The notes under the pieces: model-generated
Databases searched by the model: none
What the model was told of the DNA's origin: nothing
The model's input: only the letters and a program-made list of their open reading frames with translations
Part shown: positions 26,709-35,200 of the stretch, piece after piece
Position numbering within the stretch: the stretch's first letter is position 1
Layout: each line of letters opens with the position of its first letter
Source of the DNA: Prevotella veroralis DSM 19559 = JCM 6290
GTDB taxonomy: Bacteria; Bacteroidota; Bacteroidia; Bacteroidales; Bacteroidaceae
Direction: 5' to 3'
Assembly: GCF_000377625.1 (NCBI RefSeq)
Contig: NZ_KB898329.1
Coordinates: forward strand, 1-64,000
DNA length: 64,000 nucleotides
Position numbers and translations under genes: made by a program

Positions 26709-26859
26709 CCAAAGTAGAGACAGACGCCCTCGTCTGTCCGCCAAGACACAACCAAGAAAAGCCTTCCTAAGCTCCTCCCAAAGAGAAGATGTAGCCTAAC
26801 GGAGTGTTACAACTGGCTTGAAAGGCGGACAGACGAGGGCGTCTTTCCCTACTCTGTGG
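26709..26859. repeat. composite-repeat core, second copy
   Basis: A 151-bp element in the gap 26575-26930. It has near-inverted ends (CCAAAGTA and TACTCTGTGG), inner hairpins GACAGACG-loop-CGTCTGTC on both sides and a degenerate C-rich interior. It is in the same orientation as the 21340 copy but more diverged. No gene lies in the gap. Confidence 0.8.
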
Positions 26860-26930
26860 CAACTGAATTGATTAAGGATGTGCCTTTCTCCAATTGAAGA
26901 TAGTGTTTCCTTGATATGAAAAAGAAGGTC

Positions 26931-28337
26931 TCAATAACTCACTTCTACGGCTGTTGGGAACACACGATAGGGGTCGTAATATTCCACACAACTATTTATC
27001 ATGTCCTTTAGATTAGCCTTTACAACACCTTGAAAAGCCTTCTTTCCGTTGATGATCACTGTTACCTCTTTGTTAAGATTTACCAGTTTATCATTGAGAT
27101 AGACACGTAGTTTCCCTCCTTGAGCCGTTGAGTAAGAACGATTAAACTTCATTTCTATGCCCCATTGTGGCTCTTTCTCGGTTGTTGTATAGCGTACATC
27201 TTGTATGCTAAGGGTAATCACGTTCCCTTGAATAGACATATCATAATAGGTGCGAAGGGCTGATGGACGCTTCAAAACCTGTAAGTTGTAAAAGCCTGAA
27301 CGATGCCTACCATCCATCTCAAAGTCCTCCCATAGCACCGTCTTAGGGTATGGATTCCTAACGAATTGGCGCAACCATGGTGTGGTGAGTCTATAGTCTA
27401 TGTGGTGTTGCATACCGGGTAGGAGCTGTACACGATGGCGGAAGATAGGCTGTTGGTCAGCGGAGAGTGGACGAGAGAGTTGCGCTGAATCGAAGGCAAC
27501 CTGCGTGTAATAGGTTAAGATGTTACGATAGAATCCAGTGTCATCAGCACCTGTTAAGAATGAAAAACCTATATTGGCACAATTCTCAACTGGCGCATTC
27601 TTCAATGGTTCTCCACCAGCCATTGGACCTGCAGCAGCCCAATAGTCGGCATAAAATGAGGCTAGTCGCTGACTTCCGTAACCGCCTTCTGATATGCCAA
27701 AGACATATATTTGGTTAGCATTGACAGCCCCTTCTGCGAGCGACTGGCGGATGAGTTTCTCCCAAGCAAACTGCTTGGCAAGTTGCCACCAACGATAGTA
27801 TTCGCCCTCATTGGGTATCTGTGGGATGAAATAAGACGATGGCGAATCATTGAACGACTTGGCAAGTAAGATACCATTCTGCCATTCCTGTGCCTTTGGT
27901 CCAGAGCCATGTAGATAAAGAAAGAGCGGTAGCGGCTTATCACTTGTGCCCTTCGTTCCATAGTAATAAGGCATTTTTGCGTTAGACTCTAATCCTTGTG
28001 GCAAGTCCCATGACGCCTGATTAGCATTTTGTAAAGGCTCTGCAGGAATGAGTTTCTGCTCCTTCAGTACCCGATTAGCTGCTTGCCAAGCCTTCCAAAC
28101 CATCTCTTGATAGTGAGGAATATCCTTGTTTTTGATGCTTTGTTGTAGGTGGGTTACACAGGTAGGGGCATTGGTGAAAGCATTTCGGTCAGCCACTTCC
28201 GTGGTCAGTTGGGTGTTTAATGTTTGCAAGAAATAACTCTCCACGTCCTTTTCTAAGTTCGTTGATTGTGCCTGCGCACCGACAGATAAGGTGAGAGCTA
28301 AGGTGATTGTGGATGCGAAACGATTGAATGGTATCAT
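26931..28337 (-). CDS. secreted alpha/beta-hydrolase (esterase/peptidase-like)
   Basis: A 468-residue protein with a signal peptide cut after AQAQ (about residue 24). YLHGSG at 141-146 is the oxyanion-hole strand turn, and GISEGG at 214-219 is the nucleophile elbow with Ser216. A histidine in GMQHHIDYRLTTPWL is a good candidate for the triad. The C-terminal ~110 residues form a strand-rich domain (LRVYLNDKLVNLNKEVTVII). The general fold is clear; the substrate is not, and secreted peptidase, feruloyl-esterase-like and phospholipase-like roles are all open. It is a single gene between repeats, with a possible -7 element (TATATTTG, minus strand, 28394-28387). Confidence 0.8.
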   Translation of the reverse strand: MIPFNRFASTITLALTLSVGAQAQSTNLEKDVESYFLQTLNTQLTTEVADRNAFTNAPTCVTHLQQSIKNKDIPHYQEMVWKAWQAANRVLKEQKLIPAEPLQNANQASWDLPQGLESNAKMPYYYGTKGTSDKPLPLFLYLHGSGPKAQEWQNGILLAKSFNDSPSSYFIPQIPNEGEYYRWWQLAKQFAWEKLIRQSLAEGAVNANQIYVFGISEGGYGSQRLASFYADYWAAAGPMAGGEPLKNAPVENCANIGFSFLTGADDTGFYRNILTYYTQVAFDSAQLSRPLSADQQPIFRHRVQLLPGMQHHIDYRLTTPWLRQFVRNPYPKTVLWEDFEMDGRHRSGFYNLQVLKRPSALRTYYDMSIQGNVITLSIQDVRYTTTEKEPQWGIEMKFNRSYSTAQGGKLRVYLNDKLVNLNKEVTVIINGKKAFQGVVKANLKDMINSCVEYYDPYRVFPTAVEVSY

Positions 28338-28447
28338 AGTTAATAACGTTGTTTGTTCAGATTAATAAGTATTGTTTTGATGGCAACAAATATACACATT
28401 AAATCTTAGATAGCGTGTTTCTCCGTGTAGTTTTTTGTTTTGTTCAT

Positions 28448-28945
28448 TGTAACGAGGCAGTGCTTAGTTAGCAACGAACAGGAGACTGTAAAGAAGGAGA
28501 GGCTTTCTTCAATATGAAGAGGGCGTTTCCTTGATGCGAAGAAGGCGTCTCTTCACATCAAGGAAAGCCTCTCTTTGTTTCCAGCCACAATCTACCTCGT
28601 GTCTAAGCAATGCCACAAAGTAGGGACAGATGCCCTCGGATGGAAACCCCTCCCAGCCTCCCCCAAGGGGAGGAGTGCCTCACGGAAGCCAGTTTGGATG
28701 GTTCTTTTTAGCCAAATTGGTATCACAAAGTAGGGACAGACGCCCTCGTCTGTCCGCTTGTAAATCTCTAAATAACATCCTGTTAGGCAACATCTCCTCC
28801 TTTAGAGGGGCTTGGGGAGGCTTTTATTGGCAGTGTTTTGGCGGACAGACGAGGGCGTCTGTCCCTACTTTGTGGCACTATATCCAACCGAAATAATAAC
28901 TCTTTTACCTCTTTAGTCATTTACTTTTTACCTTTCCCAAGGCTT
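28448..28945. repeat. composite intergenic repeat, right copy (inverted)
   Basis: Most of the 781-bp gap before 29119 is an inverted copy of the 21270-21657 element: the TAACGAGGCA end, the nested GAAGGCGTCTCTTC segments and CTACCTCGTGTCTAAGCAAT, then the core 28724-28875 and the flank ACTCTTTTACCTCTTTAGTC. It differs by an additional half core plus a C-rich REP (28613-28720) inserted ahead of the full core. The interior of the core matches the reverse complement of the left copy with few changes. Confidence 0.85.
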
Positions 28946-28991
28946 TTACCAAATAGAAGGTGTTAAAGATTTATATTTAAAGGGGGAATGC

Positions 28992-29021
28992 TTGCAATAT
29001 GAAAGAATAATCTTACCTTTG
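28992..29021 (+). promoter_or_regulatory. promoter of the outer-membrane barrel gene
   Basis: TTG at 28992-28994, a 19-base spacer and TACCTTTG at 29014-29021 form a good Bacteroidetes promoter, leaving a leader of about 90 bases. Confidence 0.75.
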
Positions 29022-29118
29022 CAATCAATTCTTATATCTATGACAATAATAGGTTTATACCTATGGGATAGATATTCGATTAATCCTTAACAAACATCTA
29101 ATAATCAACCTAAAGTTT

Positions 29119-31905
29119 ATGACTAAGAACCGAGTTCGAAGCCTATTTGTTATTATTTGTGCGCTGTTTATATGCTTATCAGCCCATGCACAGAAGTATC
29201 GTTATCAAGTGAATGGATTAGTGCAAGACGCTATTACGGGGAAAGGACTACCCGTGAAGTTATACTTGATGACGGCGGATAGCATTGTGATAGATTCTGT
29301 TTCGACCGAAGCAGAGCAAGATCCAGAGAGTGGCAAAACTATTTATACGGGCGAATATTACTTTCCTGGCGTTACAGAAAAGGGTCATTACATTGTTCAC
29401 GCAGTGTCAGAAGGGTATCAAGATGCCTACATGAATTGCGAACTGAAGAGTAAACGCGAGTTCTATATACCAGTGAGAGCCATCTATATGTATAAGGTGC
29501 ACAAGCTAAAAGAGGTCACTGTGAAGGCGACAAAGCTGAAGATGGTTATCAAGAAAGATACTATCGTCTATAATGCCGATGCGTTTAATCTGCCTGAAGG
29601 GAGCATGCTGGAGACCTTAGTGGCACGCTTGCCGGGGGCGAAACTGACGAAGGATGGACAGATATATGTCAATGGTAAGTATGTAGAGAGCCTATTGGTC
29701 AATGGCAATAACTTCTTCTCTGGTAACCCAATGATGGCTTTGGAGAACCTGCCAGCCTATACGGTAAGCAAGATAAAGGTGTTCAATAAGGCTGGACAGA
29801 AGTCACAGATGATGGGAAAAGACATGGGCGACAAGGTATATACAATGGATGTACGACTGAAGAAGGAGTATGCTACGGGCTACATGGGCAACTTTGAGGC
29901 TGGAGCAGGCACTCAACACCGTTATAAGACACGTGCTTTTCTCCTGAAGTTCTCCGATAAGGAGCGTATCGGGACATACTTTAATATGAACAACCTAAAC
30001 GATAATCAGCGGGCAAGACTTGATGGGGAATGGTCGCCGCAGGATGTTTCTGATGGACTAACGACGACGAAGACGGCAGGACTCTCTTATATGCGACCCT
30101 TGGGCTCACCGATCTCTTGGTTCCAAAGTGATGTTACATGGGAGCATACGAACGATAATTTAGTAACGAAGACGAACACCCAAACTTTCTTACCCGATGG
30201 TGACTCCTATCGTAAGGCGGTGTCGAATATGCGGAATAGTAGTACGTCGTGGCAAGCAATCAATATGTTAGTTTTAGTAAAGGATGCCTATTATGTGACA
30301 TCGAATCTGGCTGCATCTTATAAGAAGAAGACGGGTTGGGGATTGGATAACCAGCGTGACTCGGTACATAATTCACTGTTGAGTCGACTGATGGAAAGCC
30401 AGAGTAATGATATAAAGCACTATAGTTTCGCATTCGATAATAGTATGGGATGGAAGGTATTAATGAGTGACATGCTCGGAGTAACAAGCCAGGTGTATTA
30501 CACACGAGACCTGAATCGCTCATTATCATCGTCCGACTTGCAATACCCAACGGCTGCCTTGCCTGCAGATAAGCGTGTGCGCTATCTCAATACACCAAAT
30601 CAGAACCTCAAGCTAACGGCTGGATTGTATTATGCATGGAACTATCGTGACCGCAGCGTGACCCCAGAATACAAGTACATCTATAACTTTAACAAGGCAA
30701 ATAACCTCCTTTACCGACTTGATAGGATAGGTGCTGGACCTTATTCGCTCGATAATCTCCCACCATCAACAGCCTTGATGATGGCGGGCGCATTGGATGG
30801 TAACAACACTTATGAGTATCGCGAGCGTCGGCATGAGCACCTCTTCAATCTGTCTTATTCGTCATTAAAGAGCCTACTCTTCGGTGCCGAGTTCCGTGTG
30901 GGAGTACCCGTTCGCCTCTTGCATGCCAGTCTGAACTATGAACGAATGGGCATGCAGCACATCAGTCGACAGCGGACATTCTTCGAGCCTATGCTCTCTT
31001 TGGAGAAACAAGGTCAATGGTCAGTGCGCATGGGGATGAGCTCGGACTTCCCCGAGATGACGCTTCTTACCACTTACCGAGACGACAGCAATCCGCTATA
31101 TGTGCGTGAGGGCAATAGTAAGTTGCGTGATATTCATAAGTACTATGTGACGGGGAATGTGACATTCCACGGTCAGCACCAACAGAGTATCAGCCTAAGT
31201 GCGAGCTATAATCAGACGGATAACGCAGTAGCATACGGTCTGCAATATGATAAAACGACCTCCGTATCGCACATCCTACCCGTTAGTGTGAATGGTAACT
31301 GGCATATTAATGGTAGTTTCAACTTCACGCGTGCATTGGATAAGAGCAATCGGTTGACGATTGATAACAACCTCGCAGCAGAATATAGGCACTCGGTGGA
31401 TATGGCACAGACGCTGGGTAGCACGGGGAACGAGCGTAGTATAGTGGGGAATGTGATACTCGATAACACATTGAAGTTGAATTATCGAGCTAATGACAAT
31501 GCAGAGTTTGCCTTGCACGGAAGCGTGAAGTATTACTCTATTACCAGTAAGCGCACAGGCTTCGAGGCAATTCATGCAGGCGACTATAATGTGGGACTGA
31601 ATACGACCTTGGCACTTCCTTGCCACTTCCAATTAGTCACTGACATGACAGTCTTTATGCGTCGAGGCTATCAGCAAGCAGAGATGAACACGTCAGACTG
31701 GCTCTGGAACGCACAACTCACACGTTCCTTCTTCAACAATCATTTGTTGGCTAAGTTGCAGGCGTTCGATATTCTTCATCAGTTGAACAATACTAGTTAC
31801 ACTATAAATGAGCAAGGGCGCGTGGAGACTTGGCACAATAGTATTCCCCGATATGTGATGTTCTCGCTCGCATGGAAGTTCAACGTCAATCCGAAGAAGA
31901 AGTGA
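29119..31905 (+). CDS. outer-membrane beta-barrel protein, TonB-receptor-like
   Basis: A 928-residue exported protein with a signal peptide ending AHAQ (about residue 25). Residues 28-120 form a carboxypeptidase-regulatory-like beta sandwich (VNGLVQDAITGKGLPVKLYL). A plug-like domain follows at about 135-245 (VKATKLKMVIKKDTIVYNAD, then LPGAKLTKDGQIYVNGKYVE), and then a long barrel (OMP_b-brl_3 type). The plug is short and no TonB box is obvious, as in this large Bacteroidetes subfamily. The ligand is unknown and no SusD-like partner follows, so it may act as a stand-alone receptor or structural barrel. It converges on the next gene. Confidence 0.82.
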   Translation: MTKNRVRSLFVIICALFICLSAHAQKYRYQVNGLVQDAITGKGLPVKLYLMTADSIVIDSVSTEAEQDPESGKTIYTGEYYFPGVTEKGHYIVHAVSEGYQDAYMNCELKSKREFYIPVRAIYMYKVHKLKEVTVKATKLKMVIKKDTIVYNADAFNLPEGSMLETLVARLPGAKLTKDGQIYVNGKYVESLLVNGNNFFSGNPMMALENLPAYTVSKIKVFNKAGQKSQMMGKDMGDKVYTMDVRLKKEYATGYMGNFEAGAGTQHRYKTRAFLLKFSDKERIGTYFNMNNLNDNQRARLDGEWSPQDVSDGLTTTKTAGLSYMRPLGSPISWFQSDVTWEHTNDNLVTKTNTQTFLPDGDSYRKAVSNMRNSSTSWQAINMLVLVKDAYYVTSNLAASYKKKTGWGLDNQRDSVHNSLLSRLMESQSNDIKHYSFAFDNSMGWKVLMSDMLGVTSQVYYTRDLNRSLSSSDLQYPTAALPADKRVRYLNTPNQNLKLTAGLYYAWNYRDRSVTPEYKYIYNFNKANNLLYRLDRIGAGPYSLDNLPPSTALMMAGALDGNNTYEYRERRHEHLFNLSYSSLKSLLFGAEFRVGVPVRLLHASLNYERMGMQHISRQRTFFEPMLSLEKQGQWSVRMGMSSDFPEMTLLTTYRDDSNPLYVREGNSKLRDIHKYYVTGNVTFHGQHQQSISLSASYNQTDNAVAYGLQYDKTTSVSHILPVSVNGNWHINGSFNFTRALDKSNRLTIDNNLAAEYRHSVDMAQTLGSTGNERSIVGNVILDNTLKLNYRANDNAEFALHGSVKYYSITSKRTGFEAIHAGDYNVGLNTTLALPCHFQLVTDMTVFMRRGYQQAEMNTSDWLWNAQLTRSFFNNHLLAKLQAFDILHQLNNTSYTINEQGRVETWHNSIPRYVMFSLAWKFNVNPKKK

Positions 31906-31917
31906 TCATACTCTCGC

Positions 31918-31996
31918 TTACTATCTAATCACGTGTCCTCTTACCATCTAATCACATGCTATCTACCATCTAATCGCGTACTATCTATTATCTAAC
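31918..31996. repeat. 22-23-bp tandem repeat array
   Basis: Units start at 31918, 31941 and 31964 (23, 23 and 22 bp), with a partial unit at 31986. The shared core is ACCATCTAATCACRTG with variants. It lies between convergent genes, directly after the stop codon of the barrel gene. Confidence 0.75.
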
Positions 31997-32004
31997 AAAG
32001 AAAA

Positions 32005-32035
32005 GTCAGGCTATGTTTTTAGCCTGACCTTATTG
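32005..32035. terminator. intrinsic terminator between convergent genes
   Basis: GTCAGGCT at 32005-32012 pairs with AGCCTGAC at 32021-32028 around an eight-base loop. Weak T-rich tails lie on both sides, so it probably serves both strands. Confidence 0.7.
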
Positions 32036-32058
32036 TTTGTTGGGAACGTTACAGATGC

Positions 32059-32436
32059 CTATTCGGGCTGCATGATACCATTCACGCCTATACTTAGAAC
32101 GCCCTTCACGCCTTTGAAGTAGGCTATGGCTTTGTCAATATCCCATCCTTCGCGCACCTTAATTGCTACCCCGTTAGATTCCTTGTATTTGTAGAGTATC
32201 GTACAGGCGTTCGTCTTGATCGCCTTCATCAGTGGTTTGCTGCCCTTCTTCTTATCGAAAAAAATAACCAACGTGTAGCTTGCCAGTGCAGGAGCAGAGC
32301 TTACTTGCGATGTCGAATCAGCCTCTCCCTCACCATTCATAATCCGTTCCTTGATTGGGCATTGCGCCATTGCTGTGGTTGATTGAACCAACAGGAAGCC
32401 CATTAACAATAGGCTTGCTTGCATATATCTCTTCAT
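32059..32436 (-). CDS. small secreted protein, inhibitor-I9/ferredoxin-like fold
   Basis: A 125-residue exported protein. I chose the ATG at 32436 because it directly precedes a clear signal peptide (MKRYMQASLLLMGFLLVQST, cut after AMAQ) and has AAAAGGAAAG upstream. The mature C-terminal 75 residues (YTLVIFFDKKKGSKPLMKAI, then KYKESNGVAIKVREG and FKGVKGVLSIGVNG) resemble the beta-alpha-beta-beta-alpha-beta pattern of peptidase propeptide/I9 inhibitor domains. Proteinase inhibition or chaperoning is therefore possible but unproven. It has its own promoter. Confidence 0.65.
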   Translation of the reverse strand: MKRYMQASLLLMGFLLVQSTTAMAQCPIKERIMNGEGEADSTSQVSSAPALASYTLVIFFDKKKGSKPLMKAIKTNACTILYKYKESNGVAIKVREGWDIDKAIAYFKGVKGVLSIGVNGIMQPE

Positions 32437-32460
32437 ATTCTTTCCTTTTAAGTACGTGCT

Positions 32461-32469
32461 GCAAAGATA
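32461..32469 (-). promoter_or_regulatory. promoter -7 element of the small secreted protein gene
   Basis: TATCTTTGC on the minus strand, 24 bases upstream of the ATG at 32436. No clear TTG at the -33 position. Confidence 0.55.
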
Positions 32470-32529
32470 GAGATAATTTCGCATATCACCATAAAGGCGT
32501 ATGTTTTATTTCACTCCTATCAGTTATCT

Positions 32530-33201
32530 TTATTCTTCTCTAAGTGCTGCTTCCATGCGTTCTACCCAATCCTTGAATCGAGGACACTTCTCCAACAGTA
32601 CAGACATACCCGCTGTAGTGATAATATTAATTCCATCAACAACTTTGTTGTAACCATAAATTAGTTTCTTCAATCGTACGGAAGGAGCTGTATCAGGAAG
32701 GTTATTAATGTCCTCAGGGTTGGGATATTGTCGGATGACATCTATTAGTCCGTCATAATTCATTTCGTTCCTTTCAAACAAGTCGGTGATACCATTGATG
32801 GACGCAAACACTAAAGCTTCAAACTCATGAAGTTGAATATAAGGAATAAAGTTATCGAACCTTTGGTTCTGGCTATTTTCTAAATCTTCTTTCATTCTCG
32901 CTTCAAGTAAATCAGCTTGTTCCTTGTGGGTTTGTACCTCTGTCGATTCGCTGAAGCCGGGGGTGTCTGATGGTAGGCGATAGAAGTCAATCATCATTGA
33001 CACTACCACATCACTCTCGTAAATGATATTTAGAACATCTTTTTTGATGTAAGAGTATTTGGATATTCCACCGTGGGAGTGTTTTGTCTTAAAGCATTGT
33101 ATGACATTATATAGTCCTTGAGAATAGAAAAAGGGACGAAGTATGTTATTGACGAAACTCTCTTCTGTCTCACCTTCTACAATTATTACCAGTCGTTTCA
33201 T
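32530..33201 (-). CDS. DUF4276 family TOPRIM-like protein
   Basis: A 223-residue protein matching DUF4276: VEGETE at 8-13 gives the acidic glutamate of a TOPRIM fold, MMIDFYRLP (69-77) the second acidic site, and YIQLHEFEALVF is a further family hallmark. TOPRIM domains coordinate metal for nucleic acid cleavage. It overlaps the upstream AAA ATPase by four bases (ATGA), so the two are made together and probably act as a complex. This resembles split OLD/PARIS-like ATPase plus TOPRIM effector systems in antiphage defence. The pairing is seen in the sequence; the defence role is inferred. Confidence 0.88.
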   Translation of the reverse strand: MKRLVIIVEGETEESFVNNILRPFFYSQGLYNVIQCFKTKHSHGGISKYSYIKKDVLNIIYESDVVVSMMIDFYRLPSDTPGFSESTEVQTHKEQADLLEARMKEDLENSQNQRFDNFIPYIQLHEFEALVFASINGITDLFERNEMNYDGLIDVIRQYPNPEDINNLPDTAPSVRLKKLIYGYNKVVDGINIITTAGMSVLLEKCPRFKDWVERMEAALREE

Positions 33202-34259
33202 AGTAATGTTGGTTGTCCGTTAATAACGCTTTTAGTCCATAAGTCACCTAAAGAATAATCATCTAACCAGCCTTGTAAGGCGTTGCTATCTAATCTGCTG
33301 AAAGAAGATTGCTTGTCTTTGTGGTCTGCGGTGATAATCTCGTCTGCATCAAAGTTGTTGATAAGGTTTACCGACTGTGTGGATATGATAACCTGACAAT
33401 CCCTAGCAGCTACTGACTTTATCATCCCTGCCAGCTTGACAATAGCTGTCGGGTGCAGTCCTAGTTCTGGTTCGTCAATGATGATAACTTTTGGGAGGGT
33501 TGGTTGTAGCAATAGAGTGGCAAGGGCTATGAAGCGTATGCTACCATCTGATAAATCTTTGGCATCAAAATACTTTTCGCTATATTCCATATCGCTCCAT
33601 TGCAAGTTGATTTGACCTTCATCAAGTCGTGATGGTGCTAAAGAGAAGTTACCAAAGTATGGCATGACAGAGCGGACAGTTAGTTCTATTCGTTTCAGTG
33701 TCTTGGGATATTTCTCTTGTAGCATATAGAGGAATGCAGGGAGGTTACTACCGTCCGTCTTGAGATAGCGGTTGTCATTGACATTTGCGCTACTTCTTAA
33801 TGGCGCATCTTTGCTTGTGTCATGGAAGTGGAATATCTTGTAACTTTGAAGATACTCTCTCAGCCATTTATCTCTATAGGTCGTTGAGTCTTTGATTTGA
33901 CTTTCATCTATGTTAAAAACATGGTTAGGTCTTGATTGATAATAACTACTCTCATCTGCAATGAACAGACTTCCGTTGTCTCGTGCTTGGAGTGTTACTC
34001 CATAAGCGTTATCACCAAACTCCAGATACCCTTTCAGCTCCTTAGTGTGCTTCTGTCCATAATAGAATAGTCTTTCAGCACTATTCTGCATCGTGTAATT
34101 ATGCAATCGCTGCTCGTAAATGATGTTTATTAGTTTGAAGAAAGATATAAAGTTTGTTTTACCCACGCCATTTGAACCAATCAGAATATTGATTGGCTTT
34201 AATTCTAAATCTATGTGACGAATAGACTTATATCCATCTATGACAACTCTGTTTAGCAT
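33198..34259 (-). CDS. AAA-family (ABC/RecF-like) ATPase paired with DUF4276
   Basis: A 353-residue ATPase. Walker A is GSNGVGKT (28-35), followed by a long insertion, an ABC-type signature LSDGSIRF, Walker B VIIIDEPELGLHP and an H-loop-like VIISTQSVNL, the order of AAA_21/OLD-type ATPases. I chose the ATG at 34259: the frame extends to a TTG at 34301, but that codon lies inside the -7 promoter element. The stop overlaps the DUF4276 start by four bases. A nine-unit 22-bp array lies upstream of the promoter. The likely role is as sensor or motor of a two-gene defence system. Confidence 0.88.
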   Translation of the reverse strand: MLNRVVIDGYKSIRHIDLELKPINILIGSNGVGKTNFISFFKLINIIYEQRLHNYTMQNSAERLFYYGQKHTKELKGYLEFGDNAYGVTLQARDNGSLFIADESSYYQSRPNHVFNIDESQIKDSTTYRDKWLREYLQSYKIFHFHDTSKDAPLRSSANVNDNRYLKTDGSNLPAFLYMLQEKYPKTLKRIELTVRSVMPYFGNFSLAPSRLDEGQINLQWSDMEYSEKYFDAKDLSDGSIRFIALATLLLQPTLPKVIIIDEPELGLHPTAIVKLAGMIKSVAARDCQVIISTQSVNLINNFDADEIITADHKDKQSSFSRLDSNALQGWLDDYSLGDLWTKSVINGQPTLL

Positions 34260-34298
34260 TGTGAGAATCTCATTATAAAGTAAAGGATTATTCCATTG

Positions 34299-34329
34299 CA
34301 AATATACGATAAATTTATTGTCTTCACAA
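34299..34329 (-). promoter_or_regulatory. promoter of the AAA/DUF4276 pair
   Basis: On the minus strand TTG (34329-34327), a 20-base spacer and TATATTTG (34306-34299) give a full Bacteroidetes promoter, with a leader of about 35 bases to the ATG at 34259. Confidence 0.78.
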
Positions 34330-34433
34330 CTATTTCTATTTAATAGAACTATAAGTAACTCTTATACCGACACTTTTGACAAAAGAGTTGGGAAGAAATA
34401 CTTCTGCTGTGAGCGTAAAGACACGCTGGTAGT

Positions 34434-34631
34434 CCTAATGATACTGGAATATCATCCTAATGATACTGGAATATCATCCTAATGATACTGGAATATCATC
34501 CTAATGATACTGGAATATCATCCTAATGATACTGGAATATCACCCTGATGATACTGGAGTATCACCCTGATGATACTGGAATATCACCCTGATGATACTG
34601 GAGTATCATACTGATGATACTGGTGCATCCT
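34434..34631. repeat. 22-bp tandem repeat array, 9 units
   Basis: Nine contiguous 22-bp units start at 34434 and follow every 22 bases to 34631. Each contains the dyad ATGATACTGGAATATCAT, in which ATGATA pairs with TATCAT. Units 1-4 are identical; later units vary at a few sites (CCTAAT to CCTGAT, GGAATAT to GGAGTAT). There are no spacers. The array lies between the stop of the DUF6078 gene and the promoter of the AAA/DUF4276 pair. Confidence 0.93.
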
Positions 34632-34649
34632 ATAAGTGCGAAAGAATTA

Positions 34650-35108
34650 TTATGCAGATGTGTACAGCTTTATTAGTCGAGGATACTGTTCCTCATAGCG
34701 GTCGAACTCAATAGCAGCTCCATTATATCCCATATCATTGAAGACATCTCTTATAGTCTGTTGCTCGCTCTCTGTAATCACCCTCTTTCCTTGTTTCATG
34801 CGGTAATACACCATTCGTCCGAAGGTGTAGATGAGCTCATTTCTGATACTATCCATATCGGCAACCCGCACATTATCATATATGCGAGAGATGCCCCATG
34901 CGAAACGCTCTTTGCGGTCGGCTTCATAGATAGGGCAGGGCTGCTTGCCCGTTATCACCTGTGGATTAGCTAAGGTGTAATGCTCATTTGTGTTCGTGCG
35001 GAGCATGGTGTAGGCTGTGTGGCGCAGACAACTGTTAGCTTTCGGGCAGTTCGTACCAGCGCAGTGAATATAGTTGTAATCTAATTGATTGTATTCCTCT
35101 TGGGTCAT
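34650..35108 (-). CDS. DUF6078 family protein
   Basis: A 152-residue cytoplasmic protein. Cysteines are arranged as HCAGTNCPKANSCLRH near residues 16-30 with a later CPIYEADR, followed by FAWGISRIYDNV and a tyrosine/arginine-rich helix FGRMVYYRMKQG. This pattern matches the Bacteroidales family DUF6078 as I know it; the four cysteines could bind metal. The function is unknown. It lies 92 bases downstream of the acyl-CoA dehydrogenase gene beyond a 12-bp hairpin, and its stop is followed by the 22-bp repeat array. Confidence 0.72.
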   Translation of the reverse strand: MTQEEYNQLDYNYIHCAGTNCPKANSCLRHTAYTMLRTNTNEHYTLANPQVITGKQPCPIYEADRKERFAWGISRIYDNVRVADMDSIRNELIYTFGRMVYYRMKQGKRVITESEQQTIRDVFNDMGYNGAAIEFDRYEEQYPRLIKLYTSA

Positions 35109-35138
35109 AGTGTGTGTTTAGTTATATAATAAAGGTAA

Positions 35139-35173
35139 GGAGGATGTGTCGAAAATGTAATGACACATCCTCC
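35139..35173 (-). terminator. hairpin after the acyl-CoA dehydrogenase gene
   Basis: GGAGGATGTGTC at 35139-35150 is the perfect complement of 35162-35173, loop 11 bases. On the minus strand it is followed by TTACCTTTATT, a weak U-rich tail, so it probably ends the etf/acyl-CoA dehydrogenase transcript. Confidence 0.7.
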
Positions 35174-35200
35174 CGTTAGATGTTTCTTGTGTGTTAATCG

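Noticed and set aside
34260..34301. TTG start at 34301 for the AAA ATPase
   Set aside because: The codon lies within the TATATTTG promoter element, so it cannot be in the transcript; the ATG at 34259 fits the family start.
34434..34631. CRISPR array
   Set aside because: The 22-bp units are contiguous without spacers and no cas gene is present; it is a plain tandem repeat.
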